Shown here: in pieces, positions 9,201-16,015 of the stretch
Numbering within the stretch: the stretch's first letter is position 1
Layout of the letters: each line of letters starts with the position of its first letter
DNA from: Lachnospiraceae bacterium
GTDB lineage: Bacteria > Bacillota > Clostridia > Lachnospirales > Lachnospiraceae
Direction of reading: 5' to 3'
Assembly (NCBI GenBank): GCA_024682555.1
Contig: JAIKZD010000091.1
Location: forward strand, 1-47,611
Length of the DNA: 47,611 nucleotides
Program-made: the position numbers and the translations under genes
The notes under the pieces: generated by a model
What the model was told of the DNA's origin: nothing
Databases searched by the model: none
The model's input: the letters and a program-made list of their open reading frames with translations, nothing else

Positions 9201-9809
9201 GCTTCTTACGGACTCGATGTCGTCGCCCCAGAGCTCTATCCTCACCGGATTATCCTCAGTCACCGGAAAGATGTCTATTATCCCGCCGTGTATGGAATAC
9301 TGACCTTTATCCTCTACCTGATAATTTCTCTCGTATCCGATGGACTGAAGAGCACCCGGAAGACTGCCAGTGTCGATACTGTCACCGGTCTCAAAACTCA
9401 TATTGCCGGAAGTGAGAGATTTAAAGGACACCAGATGCTCCATCAGGGCATCGAAGGTGGTCACTATCGTAGCGGGCCGTCCTTCAAACAGAGGCTTTAA
9501 TGCGCAGAGTCTTTCCCTTGAGAGGAGATTTCCGTGTATGTCCGCCTGGTAAAAGATCAGATCCCTTGCCGGATAATAGCTTATTTCCCTATCATAAAAG
9601 GAATAGTCCTCAAGGATCTCTCTGGCCCTCTGTTCGCTGTAGGTCACGATGAGTCTGTATTTATAGGAAAGAGACAGTCCGTAGGAAAGATTAAGCTTAA
9701 CGGAATCCGCGCAGCCGTTAACCTCTACTATCCCGGTCTTTTTATTTATGTCATTTTTGATAAGAGGAAACTCCGCAAGCTCCTCAAGCGGTTTCATAAG
9801 AATGTCCAA
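6240..9809 (-). CDS. mfd: Transcription-repair coupling factor Mfd
   Basis: Full-length (1189 residues) DNA translocase that removes RNA polymerase stalled at lesions and recruits UvrA. Order of parts: N-terminal UvrB-like region, the RNA-polymerase-interaction domain (VGDYVIHESHGLGIYEG, KDYMKIRYRD), the superfamily 2 motor with Walker A GDVGYGKTE (about 653), Walker B DEEQRFGV (about 755), TATPIPRTL, and motif VI QLRGRVGRS, then the C-terminal TRCF domain. The reading frame begins with TTG one base after the pth stop; an ATG lies four codons later. GAGGGG upstream is better placed for the TTG. It is probably cotranscribed with pth. The last 17 codons overlap the HD-GYP gene on the other strand. 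Confidence 0.95.
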   Translation of the reverse strand: MDILMKPLEELAEFPLIKNDINKKTGIVEVNGCADSVKLNLSYGLSLSYKYRLIVTYSEQRAREILEDYSFYDREISYYPARDLIFYQADIHGNLLSRERLCALKPLFEGRPATIVTTFDALMEHLVSFKSLTSGNMSFETGDSIDTGSLPGALQSIGYERNYQVEDKGQYSIHGGIIDIFPVTEDNPVRIELWGDDIESVRSFDLMTQRSLEILDSVTIYPASEIVLSEDELYEGKEAVKKAAEKQEKKFREKFLTKEAYSVKMLAAELLEQLDNFGMKGCNMESFLNYFCEETVSLLSYFDREETLFILDEPARLKETGDLIEKEFNDSMLGRLERGLVLPKQTELLFSRQDVFNVISDRHTAALCSLPLSKSVCRTISHYTIVSKSVNSYNNSFETLTDDLKRLKKNKYRVVIFSASRTRAKRLCEDLFDNDLTAFYSENLERQLNPMEVMITYGRLRQGFEYPLLKYIVISESDIFTTRKKKKSGKLRSGASIKSFTELSVGDYVIHESHGLGIYEGIEKVTVDNVTKDYMKIRYRDDGRLFVPATALDAIQKYASKDSSQPKLNKLGSTEWVKTRQKVKNEIDVIAADLVQLYAKRMAKRGYVYGKDTVWQTEFEERFQFEETEDQLKAIEDTKRDMESTKIMDRLICGDVGYGKTEIAIRAAFKAVQDGKQVVYLVPTTILAQQHYNTFVQRMKDYPVKIAMLSRFCSTREIKGTIDDLRRGLVDIVIGTHRVLSKDVVFKDLGLLIIDEEQRFGVRHKETIKKLKETVDVLTLTATPIPRTLHMSLIGIRDMSVLEEAPLDRMPVQTFVMEYNEELVKEAINREIERGGQVFYVYNRINTIADITAALKNLLPDAVIRYAHGQMKETELEKIMMDFVNGEIDVLVSTTIVETGLDIPNVNTMIIHDSDRLGLSQLYQLRGRVGRSNRTAYAFMLYKKDKLIKEVAEKRLRAIRDFTELGSGFKIAIRDLEIRGAGNLLGERQSGHMELIGYDLYCKLLNEAIKEKQGFDTKDDLETGVDINVDAYIPDSYIMNEYQKIDIYKRIASITSQDEKNEMTDELTDRFGILPESVINLLEVACMRAIAREAFITDIKEEQRDIKFTVYEKADYDVSKLPGFIASFNGRLSLRNTEKPYFVYAFEKGRTYTGKELIRMILDFLERIKTGIVTAPADPCSIPPVSDGH

Positions 9810-9810
9810 A

Positions 9811-10395
9811 TCAGCTTATTTCCCCTCTTTCGGACCTGTTATATTCATTCATGGCCTTATCGGGGCCTTCCTTTAAGATCTCAACCACGGCATTTGCGGC
9901 ATCGATAAGCGCCTGATCCATCCTGTCCCGTTCTTCCTTTGAAAAATGCGAGAGAACATAATCCTTAAGGTCATAACCCTTCGGCTTTTCACCGACACCG
10001 ATACGTATCCGCATGAATTCATCGCTGTGGAGATATGAGATGATATCCTTCATCCCATTATGTCCGCCAGCGCTTCCTTTTTTTCTGATGCGGAGTCTTC
10101 CGGTATCGAGATAGATGTCATCATAGATTATTATAAGCCTGTTTACGATATCGGTCTTATAATAATCCGTTATCTTAGCGATGGCCTTTCCGCTTGCATT
10201 CATATAGGTCAGGGGCTTAACGAGAATGACCTTTTTGCCTTCTATCATTCCTTTTCCTATATAGGATTCAAATTTATCCGTCTCAACAGAGATCGAATAT
10301 CTGTCGGCTAAAATATCTATGGTATCATAGCCCACATTATGCCTTGTATGGGCATACTCCTTCCCCGGATTTCCAAGACCTGCTATTATGTACAT
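9811..10395 (-). CDS. pth: Peptidyl-tRNA hydrolase
   Basis: A 194-residue cytoplasmic esterase that frees tRNA from peptidyl-tRNAs dropped by the ribosome. Signature motifs are the N-terminal GLGNPGKEYAHTRHNVGYD with the catalytic histidine, LVKPLTYMNASG, IIYDDIYLDTG, and SAGGHNGMKDI. The start at 10395 matches the family N-terminus (MYIIAGLGNPG); an upstream in-frame start adds 19 residues not usual in the family. pth-mfd is a common Firmicutes pair; the genes are one base apart. Confidence 0.95.
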   Translation of the reverse strand: MYIIAGLGNPGKEYAHTRHNVGYDTIDILADRYSISVETDKFESYIGKGMIEGKKVILVKPLTYMNASGKAIAKITDYYKTDIVNRLIIIYDDIYLDTGRLRIRKKGSAGGHNGMKDIISYLHSDEFMRIRIGVGEKPKGYDLKDYVLSHFSKEERDRMDQALIDAANAVVEILKEGPDKAMNEYNRSERGEIS

Positions 10396-10481
10396 TTTCT
10401 CATCCCTTTTATCTGATCTGTTCAGTAATTCCTTTACCCGCGTCAGAAACATCTTCCGTACCCCCGGATCGTGATATACCT

Positions 10482-10508
10482 AAGGAAATGCTGATCAGCG
10501 TTTCCCTT
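10482..10508. repeat. Inverted repeat near the pth start of transcription
   Basis: Near-perfect dyad with arms GGAAA and TTTCC around GCTGATCAGC. It sits just downstream of the predicted pth -10 box, so it could be an operator or a 5' mRNA hairpin. Function not established. Confidence 0.45.
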
Positions 10509-10511
10509 ACA

Positions 10512-10540
10512 ATAATACTTGAAAATCAAAAATGATACAA
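10512..10540 (-). promoter_or_regulatory. Candidate promoter of pth-mfd
   Basis: Minus strand TTGTAT (10535-10540), 17-nt spacer, TATTAT (10512-10517). It gives a leader of about 110 nt before pth. The -35 box is only a half match to consensus. Confidence 0.5.
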
Positions 10541-10546
10541 TCCATG

Positions 10547-10555
10547 TGGTATACT
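10547..10555 (+). promoter_or_regulatory. Extended -10 promoter of the lipoprotein gene
   Basis: TGGTATACT fits the extended -10 pattern TGnTATAAT; no convincing -35 box is seen at the right distance. It lies about 68 nt before the start codon and almost abuts the divergent pth promoter. Confidence 0.45.
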
Positions 10556-10622
10556 GTTTTCATCCGGTCATGCAAAAATCGGACCGGCTTTCCGGAAAAC
10601 CCAAAAAAGGAGAATTCAAGGT

Positions 10623-12059
10623 ATGAAAAAACTATTTGCAAAAGGACTGTTTATACTGCTTACGGCAGGATGTCTGACAGGCTGCGGCAATGCATTCGGT
10701 GACGATGCAGGCAAGACCTATGTTTTATCCGATCCTGAGACCGGAGAAGTAACGGAAACATATTCGGAAGAAGAATGGCAGAAAAAGCAGGAAGAGGAAG
10801 AAGCCGCGAAATGCCATCACAAAACCCTTGATGAAAACGGGTACTGCACCGAATGCGGTGAAGATGTGGGGATCGAGATCGAATTTGATGAGGCGGAGAA
10901 ATATTTTGACTGTACTCTGTCCGATCAGCAGGATGTGGAGACAAACTGGAACAACACCGCATCCGGTGATTTTACCTTTCACATCACCCCTAAAAGTGAG
11001 TATAAGGGCTGCCGCTTTACGAATGTCATGATCACATTATACGGAACCACCGATGACGGTACCGAAAGACATCTGAACGAGGATCTCTGCACGGGGTCCA
11101 TCGATGAAAACGGCGAGGGTTATATCGGAAGCTATATGTATAATGTATACAAAATGAACGGAATGAAAGTCCTTTCAAACGGAAGCGGAACAACACCCCG
11201 CATACATTACGGCAAAGGCACAAAAAAAGCCGATAATGCCCAGGATACAAAAAAGACTGTATCTGACACATCGGATTCTCCTGCTGCTTCGGAGCCTGTC
11301 CCGGAACCCGCGGACCAGCCCGCCGTAAAACCCGTTCAGGAATCAGAAGATAATTCCGATCTTGTCCCCGTAGTGATCGGTAAAGATGAGTTTGATAAGT
11401 ATTTCAGAGCGTCCAACAACCCTTCCTACCATACCGAAAAAACACCCGCGGGATATTATGCGATACAGTCAACGCAGGATTATGTCGGCTGCCGTTTTGA
11501 AAATGTGGATGTTGAAGTAACACTTAAGAATATCAAAGACGATTATTTATTTGATGAAATACTGAGTCTGGATCATACGGGGATGGTATATCGTTATCCC
11601 GATACCGAGATACGTATAGATTCGGTAAAAGGAGTATACCCTCACGATCCCAAAGCCGGTGATCCCATGATCTATATACCGAAAGAGCAATATGATGAGA
11701 TAAAAAAATACACAAGCGCCGGGGTAAAGGTTCTTGAAAAGGGAGATTTTGACAAATATCTGACAATGACATTACAGGATAATTATGATCCCAATGAGAA
11801 CGGACATTCATACTGGATAGAACCGAAGCCCGAATATAAGGACTGCAGATTCAAAAATGTAACCATAAAGATATCCGGTACCCAGGACGGAAAGTATCAT
11901 GATGAACTCGGTATCTGCGGCCTTCCGGAAGAGGGGACGTGCACCGTATTTGTCGGCAAAGCCCTTAATGAGCTTAAATCGGACGGTCTTGAGATATCCG
12001 AAGTCACCATCCTGCCGCATAATGAAGAAGACGGCGATCCGGTCATCCTTTTCCCGTAG
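10623..12059 (+). CDS. Lipoprotein with three related repeats
   Basis: A 478-residue secreted lipoprotein of unknown function. The signal peptide ends in the lipobox LTGC, so Cys21 should be lipidated. Residues ~60-80 hold a small possible metal site (C-H-H ... C-x-x-C). Three similar modules follow, recognised by FDxYF/L...YxGCRFxNVxxxx: the first with EYKGCRFTNV, the second with DYVGCRFENV, the third with EYKDCRFKNV. A Pro/Glu/Ser-rich linker separates modules one and two. Each module keeps one cysteine before RF. AAGGAG precedes the start. It is a single gene between divergent pth and a convergent kinase-like gene. I do not recognise a named family. Confidence 0.75.
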   Translation: MKKLFAKGLFILLTAGCLTGCGNAFGDDAGKTYVLSDPETGEVTETYSEEEWQKKQEEEEAAKCHHKTLDENGYCTECGEDVGIEIEFDEAEKYFDCTLSDQQDVETNWNNTASGDFTFHITPKSEYKGCRFTNVMITLYGTTDDGTERHLNEDLCTGSIDENGEGYIGSYMYNVYKMNGMKVLSNGSGTTPRIHYGKGTKKADNAQDTKKTVSDTSDSPAASEPVPEPADQPAVKPVQESEDNSDLVPVVIGKDEFDKYFRASNNPSYHTEKTPAGYYAIQSTQDYVGCRFENVDVEVTLKNIKDDYLFDEILSLDHTGMVYRYPDTEIRIDSVKGVYPHDPKAGDPMIYIPKEQYDEIKKYTSAGVKVLEKGDFDKYLTMTLQDNYDPNENGHSYWIEPKPEYKDCRFKNVTIKISGTQDGKYHDELGICGLPEEGTCTVFVGKALNELKSDGLEISEVTILPHNEEDGDPVILFP

Positions 12060-12079
12060 GCCGGATCGGCTTTATCGGC

Positions 12080-12667
12080 TTATTTTTCCGCAGCTTTACA
12101 TATGATGTCTATACATCCGTCAATCCCGAGGGTTGATGTTTTCAGACACATATCATAATAGGCCGCATTGCCGAACTCGGTATTTGTATAGTGCTTGCAG
12201 TATTTCTTTCTGGTCCGGTCTACGGAACGGACCTTCTCAAGCACTTTATCCTCAGGCATACCGGGCATCTTTTCCATCATCCTTCTGACTCTGAAATGCT
12301 CGGTTGCCGCAAGGAATATATGCAGGGTCCTGTCATATTCCTGCAGGATCACATTTGCGTTTCTTCCCACTATCACACAGTTGCCCTTCTCCGCAACCTT
12401 TCTGATGGCCTCGGTCTGCGCCCTGAAGAGCCTCTCATCAAGAGGCTTGTTATAGAAATCAAAAAGGCTCTGTCCGAATCCGAATTCCTTCGGAACCTTC
12501 TCATCATAGTATCTCACCTCATCGGCCGTAAGGTTACCGCTCTCAAGGGCAGATCTGATGATCATATCCTTGTCGCAGTAGTAAAATCCGAGCCTTTTTG
12601 CAACTTCCTGACCGACGGAGCTTCCGCCGGCACCGAACTGGCGGCTTATGGTAATGATATTTTTCAT
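12080..12667 (-). CDS. Cytidylate-kinase-like protein
   Basis: A 195-residue P-loop protein of the cytidylate-kinase-like (Cytidylate_kin2) family, separate from true Cmk. It opens ISRQFGAGGSSVGQEVAKRLG, a glycine-rich nucleotide-binding loop, and has VIVGRNANVIL and the basic RRMMEKMPGM and DRTRKKYCKHYT segments expected of the lid region. Substrate is unknown for this family. It begins 7 nt after the amino acid ABC ATPase and is the last gene of that operon, though no functional tie is evident. Confidence 0.85.
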   Translation of the reverse strand: MKNIITISRQFGAGGSSVGQEVAKRLGFYYCDKDMIIRSALESGNLTADEVRYYDEKVPKEFGFGQSLFDFYNKPLDERLFRAQTEAIRKVAEKGNCVIVGRNANVILQEYDRTLHIFLAATEHFRVRRMMEKMPGMPEDKVLEKVRSVDRTRKKYCKHYTNTEFGNAAYYDMCLKTSTLGIDGCIDIICKAAEK

Positions 12668-12674
12668 AATATGA

Positions 12675-13418
12675 TCACAACACCTTATCCAAAAAATCTT
12701 TTGTTCTCTGTTCCCGGGGATTTAAGAGAAGCTCTCCGGGAGTACCCTCTTCAACAATATAACCGCCATCCATGAACAGGATCCTGTCAGCCACTTCTCT
12801 TGCAAATCCCATCTCATGTGTAACGATGATCATTGTCATTCCGTCATTTGCAAGGTCTTTCATGACCTGAAGGACCTCACCTACCATCTCCGGGTCAAGC
12901 GCTGACGTGGGCTCATCAAAAAGCATTATATCCGGCTGCATGCAGAGCGCCCTTGCTATGGCTACCCTCTGTTTCTGGCCGCCCGAAAGCTGGTTCGGAT
13001 AGCTCGCCGACTTATCCTCTAACCCTACCTTTTTGAGCATCTTCTTTCCGCGATCCGTTGCTTCGCTCTTTGAGCACTTCTTCAGCTGGATGGGAGCAAG
13101 AGTCAGATTATCGATGATGTTTAAGTTATTGAACAGATTAAAGTGCTGGAACACCATGCCGATGTTCTCTCTGACTTTATTTATGTTGATACCCTTTTCA
13201 ACGATGCTTTTGCCGTCTATAAATATCTGTCCGCCGGACACCGTTTCAAGCCTGTTAAGGCATCTCAGAAAGGTGGATTTACCCGAGCCCGAGGGTCCGA
13301 TGATGCATACAACCTCACCCTTGTAAACATCCGTGCTTATATCCTTTAATACCTGCAGATCGCCGAAATTCTTTTTCAGATTTTTTACGCTTACCTTAAT
13401 CTCTCTGTTATCTGCCAA
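12675..13418 (-). CDS. Polar amino acid ABC transporter ATPase (GlnQ-like)
   Basis: A 247-residue ATPase that powers amino acid import with the permease next to it. Motifs: Walker [11 protein letters not shown]-loop FQHFNLFNN, signature [13 protein letters not shown], Walker [15 protein letters not shown], and switch histidine VTHEMGFA. The TTG at 13418 is taken as the start because AAAGGAGG stands 7 nt upstream; the ATG 30 nt further up lacks a site and would lie deeper in the permease gene. With TTG the overlap with the permease is 11 nt, typical of coupled translation. Confidence 0.92.
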   Translation of the reverse strand: MADNREIKVSVKNLKKNFGDLQVLKDISTDVYKGEVVCIIGPSGSGKSTFLRCLNRLETVSGGQIFIDGKSIVEKGININKVRENIGMVFQHFNLFNNLNIIDNLTLAPIQLKKCSKSEATDRGKKMLKKVGLEDKSASYPNQLSGGQKQRVAIARALCMQPDIMLFDEPTSALDPEMVGEVLQVMKDLANDGMTMIIVTHEMGFAREVADRILFMDGGYIVEEGTPGELLLNPREQRTKDFLDKVL

Positions 13419-14079
13419 CGTTAAGCCTCCTTTCGAGAACCTTTGCACTTCGTGAAAGGATCGTTATCACGATCAGATACATAACGCCGACGATCGCCCA
13501 TGTCTGGAATGACATGAAAGTGTTGGCCTGAACGTTCTTGGCTGTATTGACCAGTTCCGGGAATCCTATGACGGAAAGGATCGAGGTATCCTTTAAGGTT
13601 ATGATAAACTGATTTATGAAGGTCGGTATCATTGTCTTTATGGCCTGAGGCAGAACGACCTTCCGCATTGCCATGCCATAGGTCAGTCCCAGTGATCTTG
13701 CCGCCTCCATCTGCCCGATATCTACGGACAGAATACCCGCTCTTATGATCTCTGCCATATAAGCTCCGCAGTTTAACGCAAGACATATGGTTCCTGCCTG
13801 AAGAGCCGTTAAGTTAAATGAAAAGCCTCCGATGATGGTATTGAAAAAATAAGGAACACCGAAATAGATGAAGAATGCCAGCACGATCATGGGAACTCCC
13901 CTGATCACATCAACAAAGATCTGGGAAATGATGTTAAGGACCCTGATCTTAACGACACCCATTATTCCGAATATCATTCCGATTATACAGGCAAAGAACA
14001 GTCCGAGAAGTGCCAGCAGTAATGTCCTGCCCATGGCAGTAAGGAGCAGTCCTCCGTATACCGTAAAAATCTTAACCAT
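13408..14079 (-). CDS. Polar amino acid ABC transporter permease
   Basis: A 223-residue HisM/GlnP-type permease with about five membrane helices. The EAA loop reads [22 protein letters not shown] and contacts the ATPase. The N-terminal part has the conserved [25 protein letters not shown] precedes the ATG. It lies between the binding protein (separated by an 80-nt gap with a hairpin) and the ATPase (overlapping), and likely forms a homodimer because there is only one permease gene. Confidence 0.93.
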   Translation of the reverse strand: MVKIFTVYGGLLLTAMGRTLLLALLGLFFACIIGMIFGIMGVVKIRVLNIISQIFVDVIRGVPMIVLAFFIYFGVPYFFNTIIGGFSFNLTALQAGTICLALNCGAYMAEIIRAGILSVDIGQMEAARSLGLTYGMAMRKVVLPQAIKTMIPTFINQFIITLKDTSILSVIGFPELVNTAKNVQANTFMSFQTWAIVGVMYLIVITILSRSAKVLERRLNVGR

Positions 14080-14099
14080 AAAAACACCTTTCTTAAGGT

Positions 14100-14129
14100 T
14101 TAAGGGCCGGTATTTCTATCGGCCCTTAA
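14100..14129 (-). promoter_or_regulatory. Intercistronic hairpin between binding protein and permease
   Basis: Perfect 10-bp stem (TTAAGGGCCG / CGGCCCTTAA) with a 10-nt loop and no T tract. Such hairpins after binding-protein genes often shield the upstream mRNA from 3' decay or give partial termination, keeping binding protein in excess over the membrane parts. Confidence 0.6.
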
Positions 14130-14159
14130 CAGCCTTATTATCTCCGGAAAAAGATCAGT

Positions 14160-14984
14160 TTATTCTCCCAGATATTTTGCGAGGATCTCGTCATATGTGC
14201 CGTTTGCCTTGATATTTGCAAGACCCTTGTTGAACATGTCAACAAGCTCCTGGTTATCGGCATTAAAAATGGCAAATCCGTAAGCTGCGGGATCGTTTCC
14301 GGTTCCGTCAACTATCTTCATTGAAAGACCCGAATCCTTGATGTTTGATGCCATGATAGGCGTATCATCAAAGCAGGCTGCAACCTGTCCGCCGACTACT
14401 GCCTGATACATTGTAGGTGAATCTTCAAAATATGTCACAGTAAAGCCGTATTCTTCCGAAAGTGACTCGGCATAAGATGCACTCATGGTTCCGGTCTTAA
14501 CTGCAACCGACTGTCCTGAAAGTCCGTCAAATCCGGTAATATCTGAAGATGCCTCAACAGCCATGCTCTGATTTGCATCATAGTAACCGTCGGAGAAGAT
14601 CCAGCCGTTTTCCTTTCTCTCTTCCGTGATGGATGCGCCTGCGATCATACCGTCTGCCTGTCCTGCCTGACATGCTGCGATGGAAGCATCCCATCCGAGT
14701 ACGTTCACCTCATACTCAAATCCCTGATCTTTGGCAACCGCATCAAGAATATCCATATCTATTCCCACAAAGTCACCATTGTCATCGGTATACTCAAAAG
14801 GTTTGAATGATGTGTCCGTTGCAACGATCCATTTCTTTCCCTCAGTGCTCTCGGAAGCTTCGCTGCTTTCTTCTTCTGCTGCTGCCTGTTCTTCCTTCGG
14901 TGCCGCTGTTTCTGCCACGGCACATCCGGTAAGCGAACATACCACTGCAAATGCCAGTAATCCTGTCAAGATTCTTTTTTTCAT
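14160..14984 (-). CDS. Polar amino acid ABC transporter substrate-binding lipoprotein
   Basis: A 274-residue family 3 solute-binding protein. Signal peptide with lipobox LTGC (Cys21), an acidic Glu/Ala/Ser-rich linker to about 48, then the two-lobe domain beginning KKWIVATDTSFKPFEYTDDNGDFVGIDMDI. The DGMIAGASITEERK and VAVKTGTMSASYAESL segments are typical for binding of the amino acid alpha groups. AAAAGGAG precedes the ATG at 14984. Which amino acid is carried cannot be read from sequence; the adjacent C26 hydrolase hints at glutamine, glutamate or a gamma-glutamyl compound. Confidence 0.92.
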   Translation of the reverse strand: MKKRILTGLLAFAVVCSLTGCAVAETAAPKEEQAAAEEESSEASESTEGKKWIVATDTSFKPFEYTDDNGDFVGIDMDILDAVAKDQGFEYEVNVLGWDASIAACQAGQADGMIAGASITEERKENGWIFSDGYYDANQSMAVEASSDITGFDGLSGQSVAVKTGTMSASYAESLSEEYGFTVTYFEDSPTMYQAVVGGQVAACFDDTPIMASNIKDSGLSMKIVDGTGNDPAAYGFAIFNADNQELVDMFNKGLANIKANGTYDEILAKYLGE

Positions 14985-15012
14985 ATTATTTCTCCTTTTC
15001 TTCTTAAAATAT

Positions 15013-15714
15013 CTATATGCAGGCATCAATGAATGCCTGAATAAGCTTTATACTGTCCGGGTTGTTCTCATAAAAGAATTCCGGATGCCACTGGATTGCA
15101 AGGGCAAACTTCTTATCCGGTATCTCTATGGCCTCTGTCAGACCGTCTTCGGATACAGCCGCTTTCCTTACCATCGGTGACAGTTTCTTTATTGCCTGGT
15201 GGTGATAGCTGTTCACTTCATGAACACCCTCTCCTATAATATCCGCCAGACGGCTTCCTGTCAAAACTTCTACTTTATGAACTGCCCTGTCGTATGGAGG
15301 AGTCATATGATGCTCCGTTTTGGTGTCATATTCGGCCGGCAGATCCTGATACAGGCTGCCTCCAAGATAAGCATTTATGAACTGGATCCCGCGGCATATC
15401 CCGAGGAAGGGTTTATCCTCTTTAAGACAAAGATTTAACAGGATCCCCTCCATCTTATCCCTTGTATCACAGATCGTCCCGCAGTACTCCTTTATGCTCT
15501 CTCCGTAAACGGCCGGCGAAACATCATGACCTCCCGTAAAAAGGATCCCGTCACATAATGAAAATGCATCTTTCAGTTCTTCTTCATTCCCGGTCAACGG
15601 GAGCATGACCGGAAGGCCTCCGCATTTTTCCAAAACCTTCATATACCCGGGAAGCATCCAGAAGCTGTCTTTCTCATCATCATAGAGAGGTATCAGTCCT
15701 GTCACTGCTTTCAT
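15013..15714 (-). CDS. C26-family class I glutamine amidotransferase-like hydrolase
   Basis: A 233-residue cytoplasmic enzyme of peptidase family C26, related to PuuD gamma-glutamyl-GABA hydrolase. Visible catalytic features: LFTGGHDVSP oxyanion region, nucleophile Cys107 in FLGICRGIQ, and His210-Glu212 in QWHPEF. The protein stands alone without a synthetase domain, so it should hydrolyse a small gamma-glutamyl amide or peptide. GGAGG lies before the ATG. It is the first gene of the amino acid transporter operon, 28 nt before the binding protein, which suggests its substrate or product is what the transporter handles. Confidence 0.85.
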   Translation of the reverse strand: MKAVTGLIPLYDDEKDSFWMLPGYMKVLEKCGGLPVMLPLTGNEEELKDAFSLCDGILFTGGHDVSPAVYGESIKEYCGTICDTRDKMEGILLNLCLKEDKPFLGICRGIQFINAYLGGSLYQDLPAEYDTKTEHHMTPPYDRAVHKVEVLTGSRLADIIGEGVHEVNSYHHQAIKKLSPMVRKAAVSEDGLTEAIEIPDKKFALAIQWHPEFFYENNPDSIKLIQAFIDACI

Positions 15715-15763
15715 ATTTATCAGTCCTCCATAGAGCAGGTATCTTTCATGTATTTATTCAAAA

Positions 15764-15837
15764 CCGGGCCCCTTTCATACCTTATAAACAAAATCAGGCG
15801 TCCGCATACATACACAGCTGCAGACGCCTTTGCCCGG
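15764..15837 (-). promoter_or_regulatory. Structured 5' leader of the hydrolase-transporter operon
   Basis: The transcript start region can fold into an outer stem CCGGGC (15837-15832) with GCCCGG (15769-15764) enclosing a long inner stem, 10 of 11 pairs, formed by 15796-15806 and 15819-15829. I do not recognise a known riboswitch class. It could be a regulatory leader or a stabilising 5' structure. Confidence 0.45.
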
Positions 15838-15850
15838 ATATTTCTCTTAT

Positions 15851-15879
15851 AATATACCATCTGAGGGAGGTTTTTGCAA
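15851..15879 (-). promoter_or_regulatory. Promoter of the hydrolase-transporter operon
   Basis: Minus strand TTGCAA (15874-15879), 17-nt spacer, TATATT (15851-15856). The stretch from here to 16015 holds no gene; its only notable element is the palindrome TGGTAAG-A-CTTACCA at 15951-15965. Confidence 0.65.
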
Positions 15880-15950
15880 GAAATGCGGAATTGGCTTTGC
15901 AGAATGGCTTTACCGCAAATACGGATATTCCCCAAAATAGTTACGGTTTA

Positions 15951-15965
15951 TGGTAAGACTTACCA
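15951..15965. promoter_or_regulatory. Palindrome of GntR-operator type
   Basis: Perfect inverted repeat TGGTAAG-A-CTTACCA. The TGGT...ACCA outline matches operators of FadR/GntR-type regulators. It lies about 70 bp upstream of the -35 box of the transporter operon. No GntR gene is in the window. Confidence 0.4.
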
Positions 15966-16015
15966 CATGGTACACATTATCATTCAATTTATATGTCATT
16001 CATCTGAGATCTGAT

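Noticed and set aside
12191-12775. 194-codon plus-strand frame
   Set aside because: Shadow of the cytidylate-kinase-like gene; no motif or ribosome site.
15764-15837. Guanidine, purine, preQ1 or T-box element
   Set aside because: The conserved loop sequences of these classes are not visible; only the stems are supported.
15720-15935. 71-codon minus-strand frame upstream of the C26 hydrolase
   Set aside because: It covers the promoter and structured leader, has no ribosome site and no recognisable protein features.
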